From Gallibacterium genomosp. 3 (lineage in GTDB: Bacteria; Pseudomonadota; Gammaproteobacteria; Enterobacterales; Pasteurellaceae): a stretch of 64,000 nt of DNA. The stretch is from assembly GCF_001678475.1 (NCBI RefSeq), contig NZ_JTJR01000008.1, positions 27,991 to 91,990 of the forward strand. Reading direction: 5' to 3'. This document shows positions 46,259 through 56,155 of the stretch, one piece after another. Every line of letters starts with the position of its first letter. Position 1 is the first letter of the stretch. The notes beneath the pieces are model-generated. The model had not been told where the DNA came from. It saw nothing but the letters and a program-made list of their open reading frames with translations, and made no database searches. The position numbers were made by a program, and so were the translations under genes.

Positions 46259-48889
46259 CTATTGTAATCCCGCTTCTAATTTTAATTGTAATAAACGGCG
46301 TTCTTCTATTGTTAATGCACTGCCTTTATGATTCATCAAAATAAAGAAATCTTCCGCTTTTTCACCATTAGTTGTAATTTTTGCATTAGCTAAACTTAGT
46401 TGCTGTTCGGTAAAAATGTCACTAATCATAGCCAATAATCCAGCACGATCTTTCGTGATTAATTCAAGCTCTGTCTGCTCTTCTTTTTCTGTATTTAAGA
46501 ATCGAACTTCTAGCGGCACATTGAAATGCTGTAATTTACTGCTACGACGAGCAGAAGCTGCTGGAATTTTTTTCTCACCTTTTAAAACAGCCGTTAATGC
46601 TTGGGAAATTTCATCTCGGCGAGGTTTACGCAAAGCACTACCATCTGCTTCCGTTACAATAAAACTATCAAATACTTCTCCACTCGCTGCAGTAATAATT
46701 TGTGCATCGTGAATACTCAAATTTTTCGCATCTAGCGTTCTCACCACTTTATTAAATAACTGTGGTTGATCCGCACAATAGATAAAAATTTCTGTTGCAC
46801 CACGCGAAAAACGACTACTTACTAAAACCACCACCTCATTACTTAAATCTTCAATTTGACAAAGATGTTCAGCGTGCCAAGCTAATTGTTTTGAGGTATT
46901 ACGTAAGAAATACTCTTCAGGGCAACGTTGCCATAATTGATTAACATCATTGACCTTAATCTGATATTTCTCAAGCATTGGCTGCATGATATCTAATGCT
47001 TTAATTCGATTTTGTAAGATTTGAATGCTGTAATCTAAAGGTACAGCAATACCCTGTTCTAACTGTTGTTTCGTATAACGATACAAGGTTGCTAATAACG
47101 TTTTTTTCCAACTATTCCATAAAGTTTCATTAGTCGCACAAATATCTGCTACGGTTAAACACAATAAATAATCTAGGCGAGTTTTATTATTCACAATATT
47201 CGCAAAATGACGAATTTCCGCTGGATCATGAATATCTCTACGCTGTGCAACAATTGACATTTGTAAATGCGATAGCACTAACCACGCCATAAATTCTGCA
47301 TCTTGCTCACTAAAACCGTGTAAGATGGCAAAATCATACATATCAATTGCACCAAGCTCAGCATGATCACCAGAACGCCCTTTTGCAATATCATGGAACA
47401 ATGCTGCTAAATAGAGTTGCGGACGCTGAGTTAAGGTTGGATAAATCTGATAGCAAAGTGGATGTGTTTCTGCACATTCCGGTTTAGCAAAACTTTCTAA
47501 CTTTAATAATAGACGAATCGTGTGTTCATCCACAGTATAAGCATGGAATAAATCAAACTGCATTAAGCCAACAATATGTTTCCATTCTCGTAAATAGGCT
47601 CTTAATACGCCATAACGGTGCATTGGTGCTATTGCACGTGTAATCGCTTGTGGTTGTTTGAAAATTTGCATGAAATAATCACGTGCTCGGGCATTTTTAC
47701 TAAGGTACTCGTGTGAATTTAGCAGTGCTAAACGTAATTGTCTTAATGTACTGGAATGGATATAACTTTGTGGATAGCGACACAACTGTAGAAACAATTC
47801 AATCATCGTTTCAGGTTCTGTTTGGAATGTTTCGTTACATTGTAACTGAATACTATTGTTTACAAGATAGAATGCTGGGCTAATCACAACCTTTTCCGCA
47901 GTTTTTGCACAGCTTGGTGATAAAAATTGTTCTTGATAATCTTGCATCAAGACTTCACTTAACTGAATAATTTGTTGAGAATTGCGAAAATACGCTTTCA
48001 TCATTTTTTCTACGGCTTGATTACCTTGACCTTGATATCCCAACATTTCACTAATTCTTAGTTGTCGTTCAAACAGTAAACGATTGTCATAACGTTTAAT
48101 CACCAAATGTAACGCATAACGCAATTTAAATAAGAAAGTTTGGCAATCCAACAAAGCCTGATACTCTTCAGGATAAATAAAACCAAATGTTAATAAGTCA
48201 TTTAGATTTTTTGCTTTAAAATGACGCCAAGCAATCCAGTATAAAAGGTGTAAATCACGTAATCCACCAGGACTATATTTAATATCAGGCTCTAAGTTAT
48301 AGGCTGTATTGTGATAACGTTGATAACGTTCATTTTTTTCTGCTTGTTTTGCCACGAAAAAGTCTTTGATTGACCAAAAATCATCCTGATAAATAGCTTG
48401 AGTTAATTTATCAAATAGTTGCTGGTTACCTGTTAAAAAACGGGACTCCAATAAGTTAGTCGCAATACTGATATCATTTTTCCCCTCTTCTAAGCATTGA
48501 GCTAGAGTTCGAATACTATGTCCCACCTCAAAATGGCAGTCCCATAAAAACTGAATAAATTCCGCTATTTTTTGTTCTAATGCGGCTGATAGAGGTTCAG
48601 AAGATAAAATTAAAAAATCTAAATCAGAAAGTGGGAACATCTCTTCTCGACCATATCCACCCACGGCAATTAATGATAGCGTTGGTTGTTGATCGAACTG
48701 AAAATGTTTCCATAATGCTAATAATAGTTGATCATAAAGATGGCTACGCTGACCAATTAATTGATAGATATCAATTTCTTGTGAGAATTGTTGTAATTCT
48801 TGCTCTTTTAATTCAGTAAATAATTGACGAACATTTGTTGGCGTGAGGGTATCATTTTCTAATTGTGATAAAGTGAATTGAGTTTGCAT
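46259..48889 (-). CDS. glnD: Bifunctional uridylyltransferase/uridylyl-removing enzyme GlnD
   Basis: Sensor of glutamine that uridylylates or de-uridylylates PII and so controls nitrogen assimilation. At 876 residues it is full length. The nucleotidyltransferase domain has VGGYGREEMFPLSDLDFLIL near 76-95 (GG...SDxD). The HD hydrolase domain has AALFHDIAKGRSGDHAELG near 500-518. Two C-terminal ACT domains follow (EVVVLVSSRFSRG, and ELELITKDRAGLLAMISDIF). It lies downstream of map, as in E. coli, but a strong terminator separates them. Confidence 0.96.
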   Translation of the reverse strand: MQTQFTLSQLENDTLTPTNVRQLFTELKEQELQQFSQEIDIYQLIGQRSHLYDQLLLALWKHFQFDQQPTLSLIAVGGYGREEMFPLSDLDFLILSSEPLSAALEQKIAEFIQFLWDCHFEVGHSIRTLAQCLEEGKNDISIATNLLESRFLTGNQQLFDKLTQAIYQDDFWSIKDFFVAKQAEKNERYQRYHNTAYNLEPDIKYSPGGLRDLHLLYWIAWRHFKAKNLNDLLTFGFIYPEEYQALLDCQTFLFKLRYALHLVIKRYDNRLLFERQLRISEMLGYQGQGNQAVEKMMKAYFRNSQQIIQLSEVLMQDYQEQFLSPSCAKTAEKVVISPAFYLVNNSIQLQCNETFQTEPETMIELFLQLCRYPQSYIHSSTLRQLRLALLNSHEYLSKNARARDYFMQIFKQPQAITRAIAPMHRYGVLRAYLREWKHIVGLMQFDLFHAYTVDEHTIRLLLKLESFAKPECAETHPLCYQIYPTLTQRPQLYLAALFHDIAKGRSGDHAELGAIDMYDFAILHGFSEQDAEFMAWLVLSHLQMSIVAQRRDIHDPAEIRHFANIVNNKTRLDYLLCLTVADICATNETLWNSWKKTLLATLYRYTKQQLEQGIAVPLDYSIQILQNRIKALDIMQPMLEKYQIKVNDVNQLWQRCPEEYFLRNTSKQLAWHAEHLCQIEDLSNEVVVLVSSRFSRGATEIFIYCADQPQLFNKVVRTLDAKNLSIHDAQIITAASGEVFDSFIVTEADGSALRKPRRDEISQALTAVLKGEKKIPAASARRSSKLQHFNVPLEVRFLNTEKEEQTELELITKDRAGLLAMISDIFTEQQLSLANAKITTNGEKAEDFFILMNHKGSALTIEERRLLQLKLEAGLQ

Positions 48890-48944
48890 AATCTTCCTGT
48901 ATTTTGCTTTATTGTCTTACTCGATTAACTTATTCTTTTTCCAA

Positions 48945-48985
48945 TAAAAAAGCGACTTTTTCTTTTCAGTTAAAGTCGCTTTTTT
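48945..48985. terminator. Intrinsic terminator between map and glnD
   Basis: AAAAAAGCGACTTT, a 12-base loop, AAAGTCGCTTTTTT; strong in both directions. It ends the map transcript only about 55 bases before the glnD start. Confidence 0.92.
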
Positions 48986-48991
48986 CAGCAA

Positions 48992-49789
48992 TTAGTTATT
49001 TATCATTATACGTTGAATGCGATCGAGCTCTTCATCTCGGATAGTCAAAATTTCACATCCATTTTCTGTGACTACGATTTGATGCTCATATTGTGCAGAA
49101 TGGCTACGGTCTTTGGTTTTTACTGTCCAACCATCTCCCATTAAACGAATTTCTTTCTTACCCACATTTACCATTGGTTCAATCGTAAATACCATCCCTG
49201 GTTGTAACACAACGCCACCATCATCTGCATAATAGTGCAATACTTGTGGTTCACAATGGAACTCTGTACCCACGCCATGACCACAATATTCGCGTACTAC
49301 TGAAAATCCTTGCTTTTCAACAAATTGTTGAATAACTCGACCAATTTCATTAAGACGAATACCTGGTTTTACTGTACGTAATGCAAGATAAAGTGATTCT
49401 TGGGTAACTTCACACAATTTCTTACTACGAATAGGTGCTTCTCCAACAATATACATTTTGGAATTATCACCAAAATAACCATCTTTAATCACAGTAACAT
49501 CAATATTTAAAATATCACCTTCTTTTAATTTTTTATCATCACTAGGAATACCATGACAGACAACTTCATTAATTGAAATACAAACTGATTTTGGGAAACC
49601 ATGATAATTTAAGCAAGCAGGAATAGCTTTTTGTTCATTCACAATATAATCATGACAAATACGATCTAATTCACTTGTTGTTACGCCTGCTTTTACATAA
49701 GGTTCAATCATTACTAATACATCAGAGGCTAATTTACAAGCCACTCTTAATTTTTCAATTTCTTCTTCTGTTCTCAATGGAATTGCCAT
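48992..49789 (-). CDS. map: Type I methionine aminopeptidase
   Basis: Cotranslationally removes the initiator methionine. The ATG at 49789 preceded by GGAGAAAAAA gives MAIPLRTEEEIEKLR and 265 residues, like E. coli (264). The metal ligands are seen in the expected order: Asp in LNIDVTVIKDGYFGD (two Asp), His in EYCGHGVGTEFHCEP, Glu in VFTIEPMVN and Glu in QYEHQIVVTENG. The substrate-loop His is in CLNYHGFPKSVC. It faces erpA across about 155 bases. Confidence 0.97.
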   Translation of the reverse strand: MAIPLRTEEEIEKLRVACKLASDVLVMIEPYVKAGVTTSELDRICHDYIVNEQKAIPACLNYHGFPKSVCISINEVVCHGIPSDDKKLKEGDILNIDVTVIKDGYFGDNSKMYIVGEAPIRSKKLCEVTQESLYLALRTVKPGIRLNEIGRVIQQFVEKQGFSVVREYCGHGVGTEFHCEPQVLHYYADDGGVVLQPGMVFTIEPMVNVGKKEIRLMGDGWTVKTKDRSHSAQYEHQIVVTENGCEILTIRDEELDRIQRIMINN

Positions 49790-49946
49790 TTTTTTCTCCA
49801 ATTCATTTTTATTTTTGACGCAATATAATAACACCATTTACTATCTAATAAAAAACCTTTCCAGGAAATTGTTGAACGATTTACTAGGTTATTAGATAAT
49901 AGCTTGTACTATGTATTTTTTGTGGGATTTATTGATAGGAGTTTAA

Positions 49947-50288
49947 ATGAGTGATATGTCAATTCCTCTTACTTTCACTGATGCAGCAGCCAAAAAAGTA
50001 AAACACTTAATCGAAGGTGAAGACAATCCAAATTTAAAATTAAGAGTGTATATTACTGGTGGTGGTTGTAGTGGATTCCAATATGGTTTTACTTTTGATG
50101 AAAATGTGAACGAAGGGGACTTAACCATTGATAATTCAGGAGTAACTCTTGTTGTTGATCCAATGAGTTTACAATATTTAATTGGAGGGACTGTAGATTA
50201 TACTGAAGGTTTAGAAGGTTCGAGATTTATTGTAAATAATCCAAATGCAACAACAACTTGTGGTTGTGGCTCCTCTTTCAGTATCTAA
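49947..50288 (+). CDS. erpA: Iron-sulfur cluster insertion protein ErpA
   Basis: A-type carrier that delivers Fe-S clusters to targets such as IspG. The 113 residues are almost the same as E. coli Erp[20 protein letters not shown] block, the cluster cysteine in [15 protein letters not shown] near 42, and the C-terminal [11 protein letters not shown] with the other two cysteines. GATAGGAG precedes the ATG. It has its own terminator. Since the MEP enzymes IspG/IspH are Fe-S proteins, it supports the isoprenoid pathway whose genes lie 6 kb away. Confidence 0.96.
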   Translation: MSDMSIPLTFTDAAAKKVKHLIEGEDNPNLKLRVYITGGGCSGFQYGFTFDENVNEGDLTIDNSGVTLVVDPMSLQYLIGGTVDYTEGLEGSRFIVNNPNATTTCGCGSSFSI

Positions 50289-50295
50289 TACCAAT

Positions 50296-50324
50296 AAAGG
50301 CTATCAAAGATAGCCTTTAATTTA
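50296..50324 (+). terminator. Intrinsic terminator of erpA
   Basis: AAAGGCTATC, loop AAA, GATAGCCTTT, followed by AATTTATCTT. It stands just before yacL. Confidence 0.8.
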
Positions 50325-50345
50325 TCTTAATTATGAGGTGGCAAG

Positions 50346-50720
50346 ATGGAATTTCAATTTTATCGACTTGATCGACAAACTGTAAATGTAAGCTGTTCTA
50401 TGGAACATGAAGCTGTGGCACGTTGGGCTAATAATGAGATACAAGGCGATTTAAAGAAAATTAAAGAAATTCTTGTTATTCTCAAACAGTGCCACACCAC
50501 ACCACACACAGTAGATAAAATTATTACCGGCAAAGAATTTTCTTTACATATCAATCGCGACGAAGTGATGGTAAAGGCCAATATCTTATTTGATGAAAAT
50601 CTTTCAGATGAAATATTAGAAGACGACCTTCAATTTTATGACGAAGAAAATATGGCATTATGTGGTTTAGAAGATTTTATTCATTTTCTTAATGAATATT
50701 GTCAATTTATTCAAGAGTAA
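50346..50720 (+). CDS. yacL: YacL family protein (UPF0231)
   Basis: A small acidic cytosolic protein of 124 residues with no established function. It aligns with E. coli YacL over its length: SMEHEAVARWANNE near residue 18-31, a central block NRDEVMVKANIL, and YDEENMALCGLEDFIHFL near 97-114. ATGAGGTGGCAAG precedes the ATG. The upstream terminator suggests an own promoter or read-through from erpA. Confidence 0.88.
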   Translation: MEFQFYRLDRQTVNVSCSMEHEAVARWANNEIQGDLKKIKEILVILKQCHTTPHTVDKIITGKEFSLHINRDEVMVKANILFDENLSDEILEDDLQFYDEENMALCGLEDFIHFLNEYCQFIQE

Positions 50721-50787
50721 AATTTAAATAAAAAAATTGCTTTATATTTAAGCACTTATATTGCATAAATGTAACATTTGCAATTTT

Positions 50788-50862
50788 TTCTGCGATTACG
50801 ATCACATTATTGAACATTACTTCCCTTTTGTTTTTGAAGTCTAAGTTTCATTTAACTATTAT
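50788..50862 (+). promoter_or_regulatory. Predicted CRP-activated promoter of sdaC-sdaA
   Basis: TGCGATTACGATCACATT (50791-50808) agrees with the CRP consensus TGTGA-N6-TCACA at all but a few positions; the right half-site is perfect. Downstream, TTGAAG (50834-50839) and TATTAT (50857-50862) are 17 bases apart. The predicted start near 50869 puts the CRP centre at about -70, a permitted class I position. Confidence 0.65.
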
Positions 50863-50919
50863 ACCCGCCGCCAAAGAGTAATAATTATTTATTAATAAAA
50901 CAATTTAAAAGGTGTGTGT

Positions 50920-52209
50920 ATGTTAAATGAGCAAACTATGGATTCTGCACGTCCTGTGACAGAACAGTCTAAACGTTGGAATAAATTTGATATCGCTTGG
51001 ATTTTAAATTTATTTGGCACTGCTGTTGGTGCAGGCGTCTTATTCTTACCAATTAATGCAGGCAAAGGCGGTTTTTGGCCATTAGTGCTGATGACAATTA
51101 TCGTCGGTCCGATGACCTATTTTGCACATCGTGGATTAGCAAGATTTGTTCTCTCTTCTGCTAAACCGGGTAGCGATATTACAGAAGTCGTTGAAGAACA
51201 TTTTGGTAAAACAGCGGGGAAATTAATCACTCTACTCTACTTCTTCGCAATTTTTCCAATTCTATTAATTTATGGTAATGGTATTACTAATACCGTTGAT
51301 TCGTTTATTGTGAATCAATTACATCTTGATTCTCCACCACGTTTCTTACTCTCTTTGATCTTAATTGGTGGTTTAATTGGCATTTTCTTACTTGGTGAGA
51401 AAGTCGTATTAAAAGTGACAGAATGGTTAGTTTATCCATTAGTATTTATTCTATTTGCATTATCTATTTACTTAATTCCTGAATGGAATACCAGTATGTT
51501 GCAAGAAATGCCAACAACTAGCGAATTTTTATTAACACTCTGGATCACAATTCCTGTATTAGTCTTTTCTTTCAACCACTCTCCAGCAATTTCCTCATTT
51601 GTGCTATCTCAACAACGCCACTATAAATTTACTGATGTGGCGGAACATCACGCAAGTAAAACACTAAAAGGAACAGCGACAATCTTATTACTTTTCGTAA
51701 TGTTTTTTGTGTTTAGTTGTGTTTTAACACTTACTCCAGAAGACCTTGCATTAGCTAAACAACAAAATATTGCAATTTTATCTTTCCTAGCAAATAAATT
51801 TGATAATCCTTATATCTCTTATCTTGGTCCATTGGTTGCTTTCTTAGCGATAACCAGTTCATTCTTTGGACACTATATGGGTGCCCGTGAAGGATTGGTC
51901 GGTCTTTATACCAAAATCAAAGGTGATCAAGCACAATCAGCTTCAGTAAATTCACGTCGCTTAAATTTAGTTGCTGCACTCTTTTTCCTAATTACACTCT
52001 GGATTGTCGCAATCATTAATCCAAGTATTTTAGGTTTAATTGAATCTCTTGGTGGTCCAATTATTGCGATGATCCTGTTTATTATGCCAATGTATGCCAT
52101 CAGACGTATCCCTGCAATGCAACGTTATCGTGGTAAATGGAGCAATCTATTTGTAGTCATTATGGGTTGTGTCGCAATTTCTAATATTGTGTATAACCTT
52201 ATCGCTTAA
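50920..52209 (+). CDS. sdaC: Serine transporter SdaC (HAAAP family)
   Basis: Proton-coupled serine uptake carrier in the inner membrane, 429 residues, the same as E. coli SdaC. The longest frame starts at a GTG at 50914; the ATG at 50920 is preferred because AAGGTG lies five bases ahead. About 11 helices. Family blocks: [22 protein letters not shown] near 27-48, [16 protein letters not shown], and [15 protein letters not shown] near 213-227. It precedes sdaA by about 95 bases, and the two form a serine-uptake and degradation unit. Confidence 0.95.
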   Translation: MLNEQTMDSARPVTEQSKRWNKFDIAWILNLFGTAVGAGVLFLPINAGKGGFWPLVLMTIIVGPMTYFAHRGLARFVLSSAKPGSDITEVVEEHFGKTAGKLITLLYFFAIFPILLIYGNGITNTVDSFIVNQLHLDSPPRFLLSLILIGGLIGIFLLGEKVVLKVTEWLVYPLVFILFALSIYLIPEWNTSMLQEMPTTSEFLLTLWITIPVLVFSFNHSPAISSFVLSQQRHYKFTDVAEHHASKTLKGTATILLLFVMFFVFSCVLTLTPEDLALAKQQNIAILSFLANKFDNPYISYLGPLVAFLAITSSFFGHYMGAREGLVGLYTKIKGDQAQSASVNSRRLNLVAALFFLITLWIVAIINPSILGLIESLGGPIIAMILFIMPMYAIRRIPAMQRYRGKWSNLFVVIMGCVAISNIVYNLIA

Positions 52210-52305
52210 CGAAGCTAATAATTTTAGCTAAAATCTGCATTCGCCTTAGGTACACTACCTAAGGCATATTTCATATTAATAATAAAAACAAATTCGTGAG
52301 TATTT

Positions 52306-53670
52306 ATGATTAGTGTTTTTGAAATGTATAAAATTGGCATTGGTCCTTCTAGTTCACATACCGTTGGACCAATGAAGGCGGGTAAACAATTTATTGATCA
52401 ATTAGTTGCAAGTAATAAACTCGCTGAAATCACTCATTTACATATTGATGTTTATGGTTCACTCTCTATGACTGGGCGTGGCCATAATACAGATATTGCA
52501 ATTATTATGGGGCTTGCTGGTTATTTACCAGATAATGTCGATATCGATCAAATTCCGGTTTTTGTTGAACAATTAAAACAGCAAAAACAATTTCCTTTAG
52601 CACTAGCAACCCATACCATTCCATTCGATTTTTACCAAGATATGGAATTCCATTCTACATTTTTACCATTACATGAAAATGGAATGACAATTAGTGCTTA
52701 TCACCAAAATCAGTTAATTAAGCGTGAAACCTACTACTCTATTGGTGGTGGATTTATTGTTGATGAAGCACATTTCAATCAACAGCAAACGACAGAAACT
52801 AATGTACCTTTTCCTTATAAAAATGCAGCTGATTTAATTCACCATTGCCGTGAAAATGGCTTGGCGATTTCTGGGGTAATGTTGCGTAATGAACGTGCAT
52901 TACATACAAAAGAAGCGTTAAATGAACACCTTAGCAAGGTATGGCAAACAATGGAAGCCTGTATTCAACACGGTCTTTATACAGATGGATTACTTCCTGG
53001 CCCATTAAAAGTACCTCGTCGTGCTGCAAGTTTACGCCGCTTATTAGAAGCAAATAACTCTCTTTCTAGTGATCCAATGAAAGTGATCGACTGGATTAAT
53101 ATGTACGCATTAGCAGTCAATGAAGAAAATGCAGCTGGTGGTCGTGTTGTTACTGCACCAACTAATGGTGCTTGCGGTATCGTCCCTGCTGTATTGGCAT
53201 ATTATCAAAAATTTATTGCTCCGATTACTGATGAAGTAAGAGATTGTTATTTACTTACCACCAGTGCAATTGGTTCACTCTATAAAATGAATGCCTCTAT
53301 TTCAGGTGCTGAAGTCGGTTGCCAAGGTGAAGTAGGCGTTGCTTGTTCTATGGCTGCTGCTGGATTAACTGAAATTATGGGCGGTACACCAGAACAAGTC
53401 TGTATGGCGGCAGAAATTGCAATGGAACACAACCTTGGTTTAACCTGTGATCCTGTTGGTGGTCAAGTCCAAGTGCCTTGTATTGAGCGTAATGCGATTG
53501 CTGCAGTAAAAGCAATTAATGCAAGCCGTATGGCGTTACGTCGTAACACTCAACCACGTGTCACGTTAGATAAAGTGATCGAAACCATGTATGAAACAGG
53601 TAAAGATATGAATGCCAAATATCGTGAAACATCACAGGGTGGTTTAGCGATTAAAGTCATTTGCAATTAA
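52306..53670 (+). CDS. sdaA: L-serine dehydratase (iron-sulfur type)
   Basis: Deaminates serine to pyruvate and ammonia, using a [4Fe-4S] cluster. The 454-residue single-chain enzyme has the beta-like domain start [23 protein letters not shown], and alpha-domain blocks [41 protein letters not shown] with cluster Cys residues, and [18 protein letters not shown]. The length equals E. coli SdaA (454). The distinction between SdaA and SdaB is not firm; linkage to sdaC resembles E. coli sdaCB, while Haemophilus annotations use sdaA. Confidence 0.94.
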   Translation: MISVFEMYKIGIGPSSSHTVGPMKAGKQFIDQLVASNKLAEITHLHIDVYGSLSMTGRGHNTDIAIIMGLAGYLPDNVDIDQIPVFVEQLKQQKQFPLALATHTIPFDFYQDMEFHSTFLPLHENGMTISAYHQNQLIKRETYYSIGGGFIVDEAHFNQQQTTETNVPFPYKNAADLIHHCRENGLAISGVMLRNERALHTKEALNEHLSKVWQTMEACIQHGLYTDGLLPGPLKVPRRAASLRRLLEANNSLSSDPMKVIDWINMYALAVNEENAAGGRVVTAPTNGACGIVPAVLAYYQKFIAPITDEVRDCYLLTTSAIGSLYKMNASISGAEVGCQGEVGVACSMAAAGLTEIMGGTPEQVCMAAEIAMEHNLGLTCDPVGGQVQVPCIERNAIAAVKAINASRMALRRNTQPRVTLDKVIETMYETGKDMNAKYRETSQGGLAIKVICN

Positions 53671-53705
53671 AAAACTAAAGGGAGCAAACAATTTGCTCCC
53701 TCCTT
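53663..53705. terminator. Bidirectional terminator between sdaA and ilvH
   Basis: GGGAGCAAA (53680-53688), loop CAA, TTTGCTCCC (53692-53700). The minus side has TTTAGTTTTTT; the plus side is weaker (TCCTTTCTTCC). Confidence 0.85.
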
Positions 53706-53721
53706 TCTTCCTTAAATTTGA

Positions 53722-54219
53722 CTAAGATAATAAGCAGTTTTTCTCACCACGAGAAAGGCTAATCAAACCAGAACGAACCACTTCAATAATTGAGGTTTCA
53801 GCTTTTATTGCGCGGATAAATGCATTTAATTTTTCACTATCACCACTCAGCTGAACAGTATAAGTTTTTGGCGTAATATCGACAATTTGTCCACGATAAA
53901 TATCCGCCATTCGTTTAATCTCTTCTCTGGTTGCACCTTGCGCTTTTACTTTAATCAATAAAATTTCACGTTCAACATGTTCAACATCACTTAAATTAAT
54001 GACACGATAAACATCAATTAATTTATGTAATTGTTTTTCAATTTGTTCTAACACTTGTTCATCACCATACGCTTCTATTGTCATACGAGAAAGTGTTGGA
54101 TCATCGGTCGGTGCTACCGTCAAACTTTCGATATTAAATGCCCGTTGTGAAAATAATCCGATAACTCGTGATAATGCACCAGATTCATTTTCTAATAATA
54201 CTGATAAAATTCTACGCAT
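53722..54219 (-). CDS. ilvH: Acetolactate synthase small subunit IlvH
   Basis: Regulatory, valine-binding subunit of acetohydroxyacid synthase III. The 165 residues begin [33 protein letters not shown], the ACT-domain signature, and continue with a second ACT-like half ([15 protein letters not shown], then [16 protein letters not shown]). Start and ilvI stop overlap by one base, so translation is coupled. It ends just before a terminator. Confidence 0.96.
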   Translation of the reverse strand: MRRILSVLLENESGALSRVIGLFSQRAFNIESLTVAPTDDPTLSRMTIEAYGDEQVLEQIEKQLHKLIDVYRVINLSDVEHVEREILLIKVKAQGATREEIKRMADIYRGQIVDITPKTYTVQLSGDSEKLNAFIRAIKAETSIIEVVRSGLISLSRGEKNCLLS

Positions 54220-55937
54220 TATGATCTCTCCGTTCTGCTTAAATACATTTCATTCATTGCTCCACCCCGTACTTGCATTGGGTACACGTGTTCTGTTTCA
54301 TCAACTTTAATATCAACAAAAACAACACGATCTTTAATAGCAAGGGCTTCAGCTAATTTTTGTTCTAATTCATCTGGTGTATTAATTTGCATACCTATAT
54401 GTCCATAGGCTTCTGCAAGTTTGACAAAATCAGGTAAAGAATCCATATAGGATTGTGAATGGCGTCCTGCGTAGATAATATCTTGCCACTGTTTCACCAT
54501 ACCTAAGAAGCGGTTATTTAAACTCACTACAATAATTGGAATACCATATTGTTTTGCAGTAGAAAGTTCTTGGATATTCATCTGAATACTACCATCACCG
54601 GTAACACAAACAACAGTAGCTTCTGGATGAGCAAGTTTTACACCTAATGCAGCAGGTAAACCAAATCCCATCGTACCTAAGCCACCCGAATTAATCCAAT
54701 GACGTGGTTTAGCAAAAGGATAATGTAAAGCAGCAAACATTTGGTGCTGTCCTACATCCGAAGCAATATAAGCATCACCATGGGTCAAACGATATAAAGT
54801 TTCTATCACTTGCTGAGGCTTGATCACATTACTATTGGTTTCATAACTCAAACATTTTTTCTCTTGCCATTGATGAATTTGTTTCCACCAATCTGCTAAC
54901 TGTTGTTGTGCTTTCGCTACATCATCTTCAGTTAATAACGCTAAGAACTCATCTAACACCATTTCAGCATCACCAACAATTGGAATATTAGCAATCACAT
55001 TTTTTGAGATAGAAGTTGGGTCAATATCAATATGAATAACTTGTGCATTTGGGCAATATTTTGCCAAATTATTGGTGGTACGATCATCAAATCTTACGCC
55101 AATACCAATAATTAAATCACTGTTATGCATGGCATTATTAGCTTCATAAGTACCATGCATTCCTAACATACCGAGGAATTGTGGATCTTGTCCTGGGAAA
55201 CCACCTAATCCCATTAACGAAGCTGTTACCGGAAGATTTAAATGATGAGCAAATTGCGTTACCTTTTCTGCACAATTTGCTGTAATAACACCACCCCCAA
55301 TAAATAACACTGGGCGTTTAGCAATTTGAATGGCTTTTAGTGCTTTTTTAATCTGTCCTTTATGTCCATGCAATGTTGGATTATAAGAACGTAAATGCAC
55401 TTCATCTGGATAACTATAATTGTATTTAATACTTGGATTTAAAATATCTTTTGGTAAATCAATTACTACTGGACCAGGACGACCAGTTGAAGCAATATAA
55501 AATGCTTTTTTCATTACCATTGGAATATCTTCTGCTTTTTTAATTAGGAAGCTATGTTTTACAACAGGACGAGAAATCCCCACCATATCGCACTCTTGGA
55601 ACGCATCGCTACCAATTAAATTTCCCATTACTTGACCTGATAACACCACTAATGGTACAGAATCCATATAAGCGGTTGCAATCCCAGTAATGGTATTGGT
55701 TGCACCTGGACCAGAAGTAATTAAGACACACCCAACTTTTCCTGTTGAACGTGCATAACCATCCGCCATATGCACAGCACCTTGTTCATGACGAACTAAA
55801 ATATGTTCTATACCGCCAAGCGTATGAATTGCATCATAAATATCAAGCACCGAACCGCCCGGATAGCCAAATAAATACTCCACACCTTGATCTCGTAATG
55901 ACTGCACCACCATTTCGGCACCAGATAATTTTTTCAT
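54219..55937 (-). CDS. ilvI: Acetolactate synthase III large subunit IlvI
   Basis: ThDP- and FAD-dependent enzyme for the first common step of valine, leucine and isoleucine synthesis. The 572-residue chain (E. coli 574) has the catalytic Glu in [17 protein letters not shown] near 43-59, the FAD-binding region [10 protein letters not shown], and the ThDP motif [17 protein letters not shown] with NN at its end. A TTGACA-like element lies at 56031-56036. A hairpin (55947-55973) overlaps the ribosome site. In E. coli this operon is activated by Lrp; no Lrp site can be judged by eye here. Confidence 0.96.
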   Translation of the reverse strand: MKKLSGAEMVVQSLRDQGVEYLFGYPGGSVLDIYDAIHTLGGIEHILVRHEQGAVHMADGYARSTGKVGCVLITSGPGATNTITGIATAYMDSVPLVVLSGQVMGNLIGSDAFQECDMVGISRPVVKHSFLIKKAEDIPMVMKKAFYIASTGRPGPVVIDLPKDILNPSIKYNYSYPDEVHLRSYNPTLHGHKGQIKKALKAIQIAKRPVLFIGGGVITANCAEKVTQFAHHLNLPVTASLMGLGGFPGQDPQFLGMLGMHGTYEANNAMHNSDLIIGIGVRFDDRTTNNLAKYCPNAQVIHIDIDPTSISKNVIANIPIVGDAEMVLDEFLALLTEDDVAKAQQQLADWWKQIHQWQEKKCLSYETNSNVIKPQQVIETLYRLTHGDAYIASDVGQHQMFAALHYPFAKPRHWINSGGLGTMGFGLPAALGVKLAHPEATVVCVTGDGSIQMNIQELSTAKQYGIPIIVVSLNNRFLGMVKQWQDIIYAGRHSQSYMDSLPDFVKLAEAYGHIGMQINTPDELEQKLAEALAIKDRVVFVDIKVDETEHVYPMQVRGGAMNEMYLSRTERS

Positions 55938-55946
55938 CTTTGTTCT

Positions 55947-55973
55947 CCAAGTTATTATTATTAATAATCTTGG
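55947..55973 (-). promoter_or_regulatory. Hairpin overlapping the ilvI ribosome site
   Basis: On the minus strand CCAAG-A-TTATTA, a short loop, TAATAA-CTTGG; 11 pairs with one bulge. The last GG is part of the GGAG ribosome site of ilvI, so the stem could limit translation initiation. Confidence 0.4.
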
Positions 55974-56101
55974 TTACTATTTTTACTGCAACTTAGATAG
56001 CTTGTCCATAGCTATTTTTTATGTGATACGTGTCAAATTTAGAATTTAATTCTAATAAAAAATAACTTTTCAATATTAAATAAAAATTATTGTCATAAAG
56101 A

Positions 56102-56130
56102 TAAAAAAAATACGGCAATAAGCCGTATTT
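56102..56130 (-). terminator. Intrinsic terminator of the NhaC-family gene
   Basis: AAATACGGC, loop TTATT, GCCGTATTT followed by a T8 run on the minus strand. Confidence 0.9.
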
Positions 56131-56155
56131 TATAAAATATAATTTTTTATTAGAT

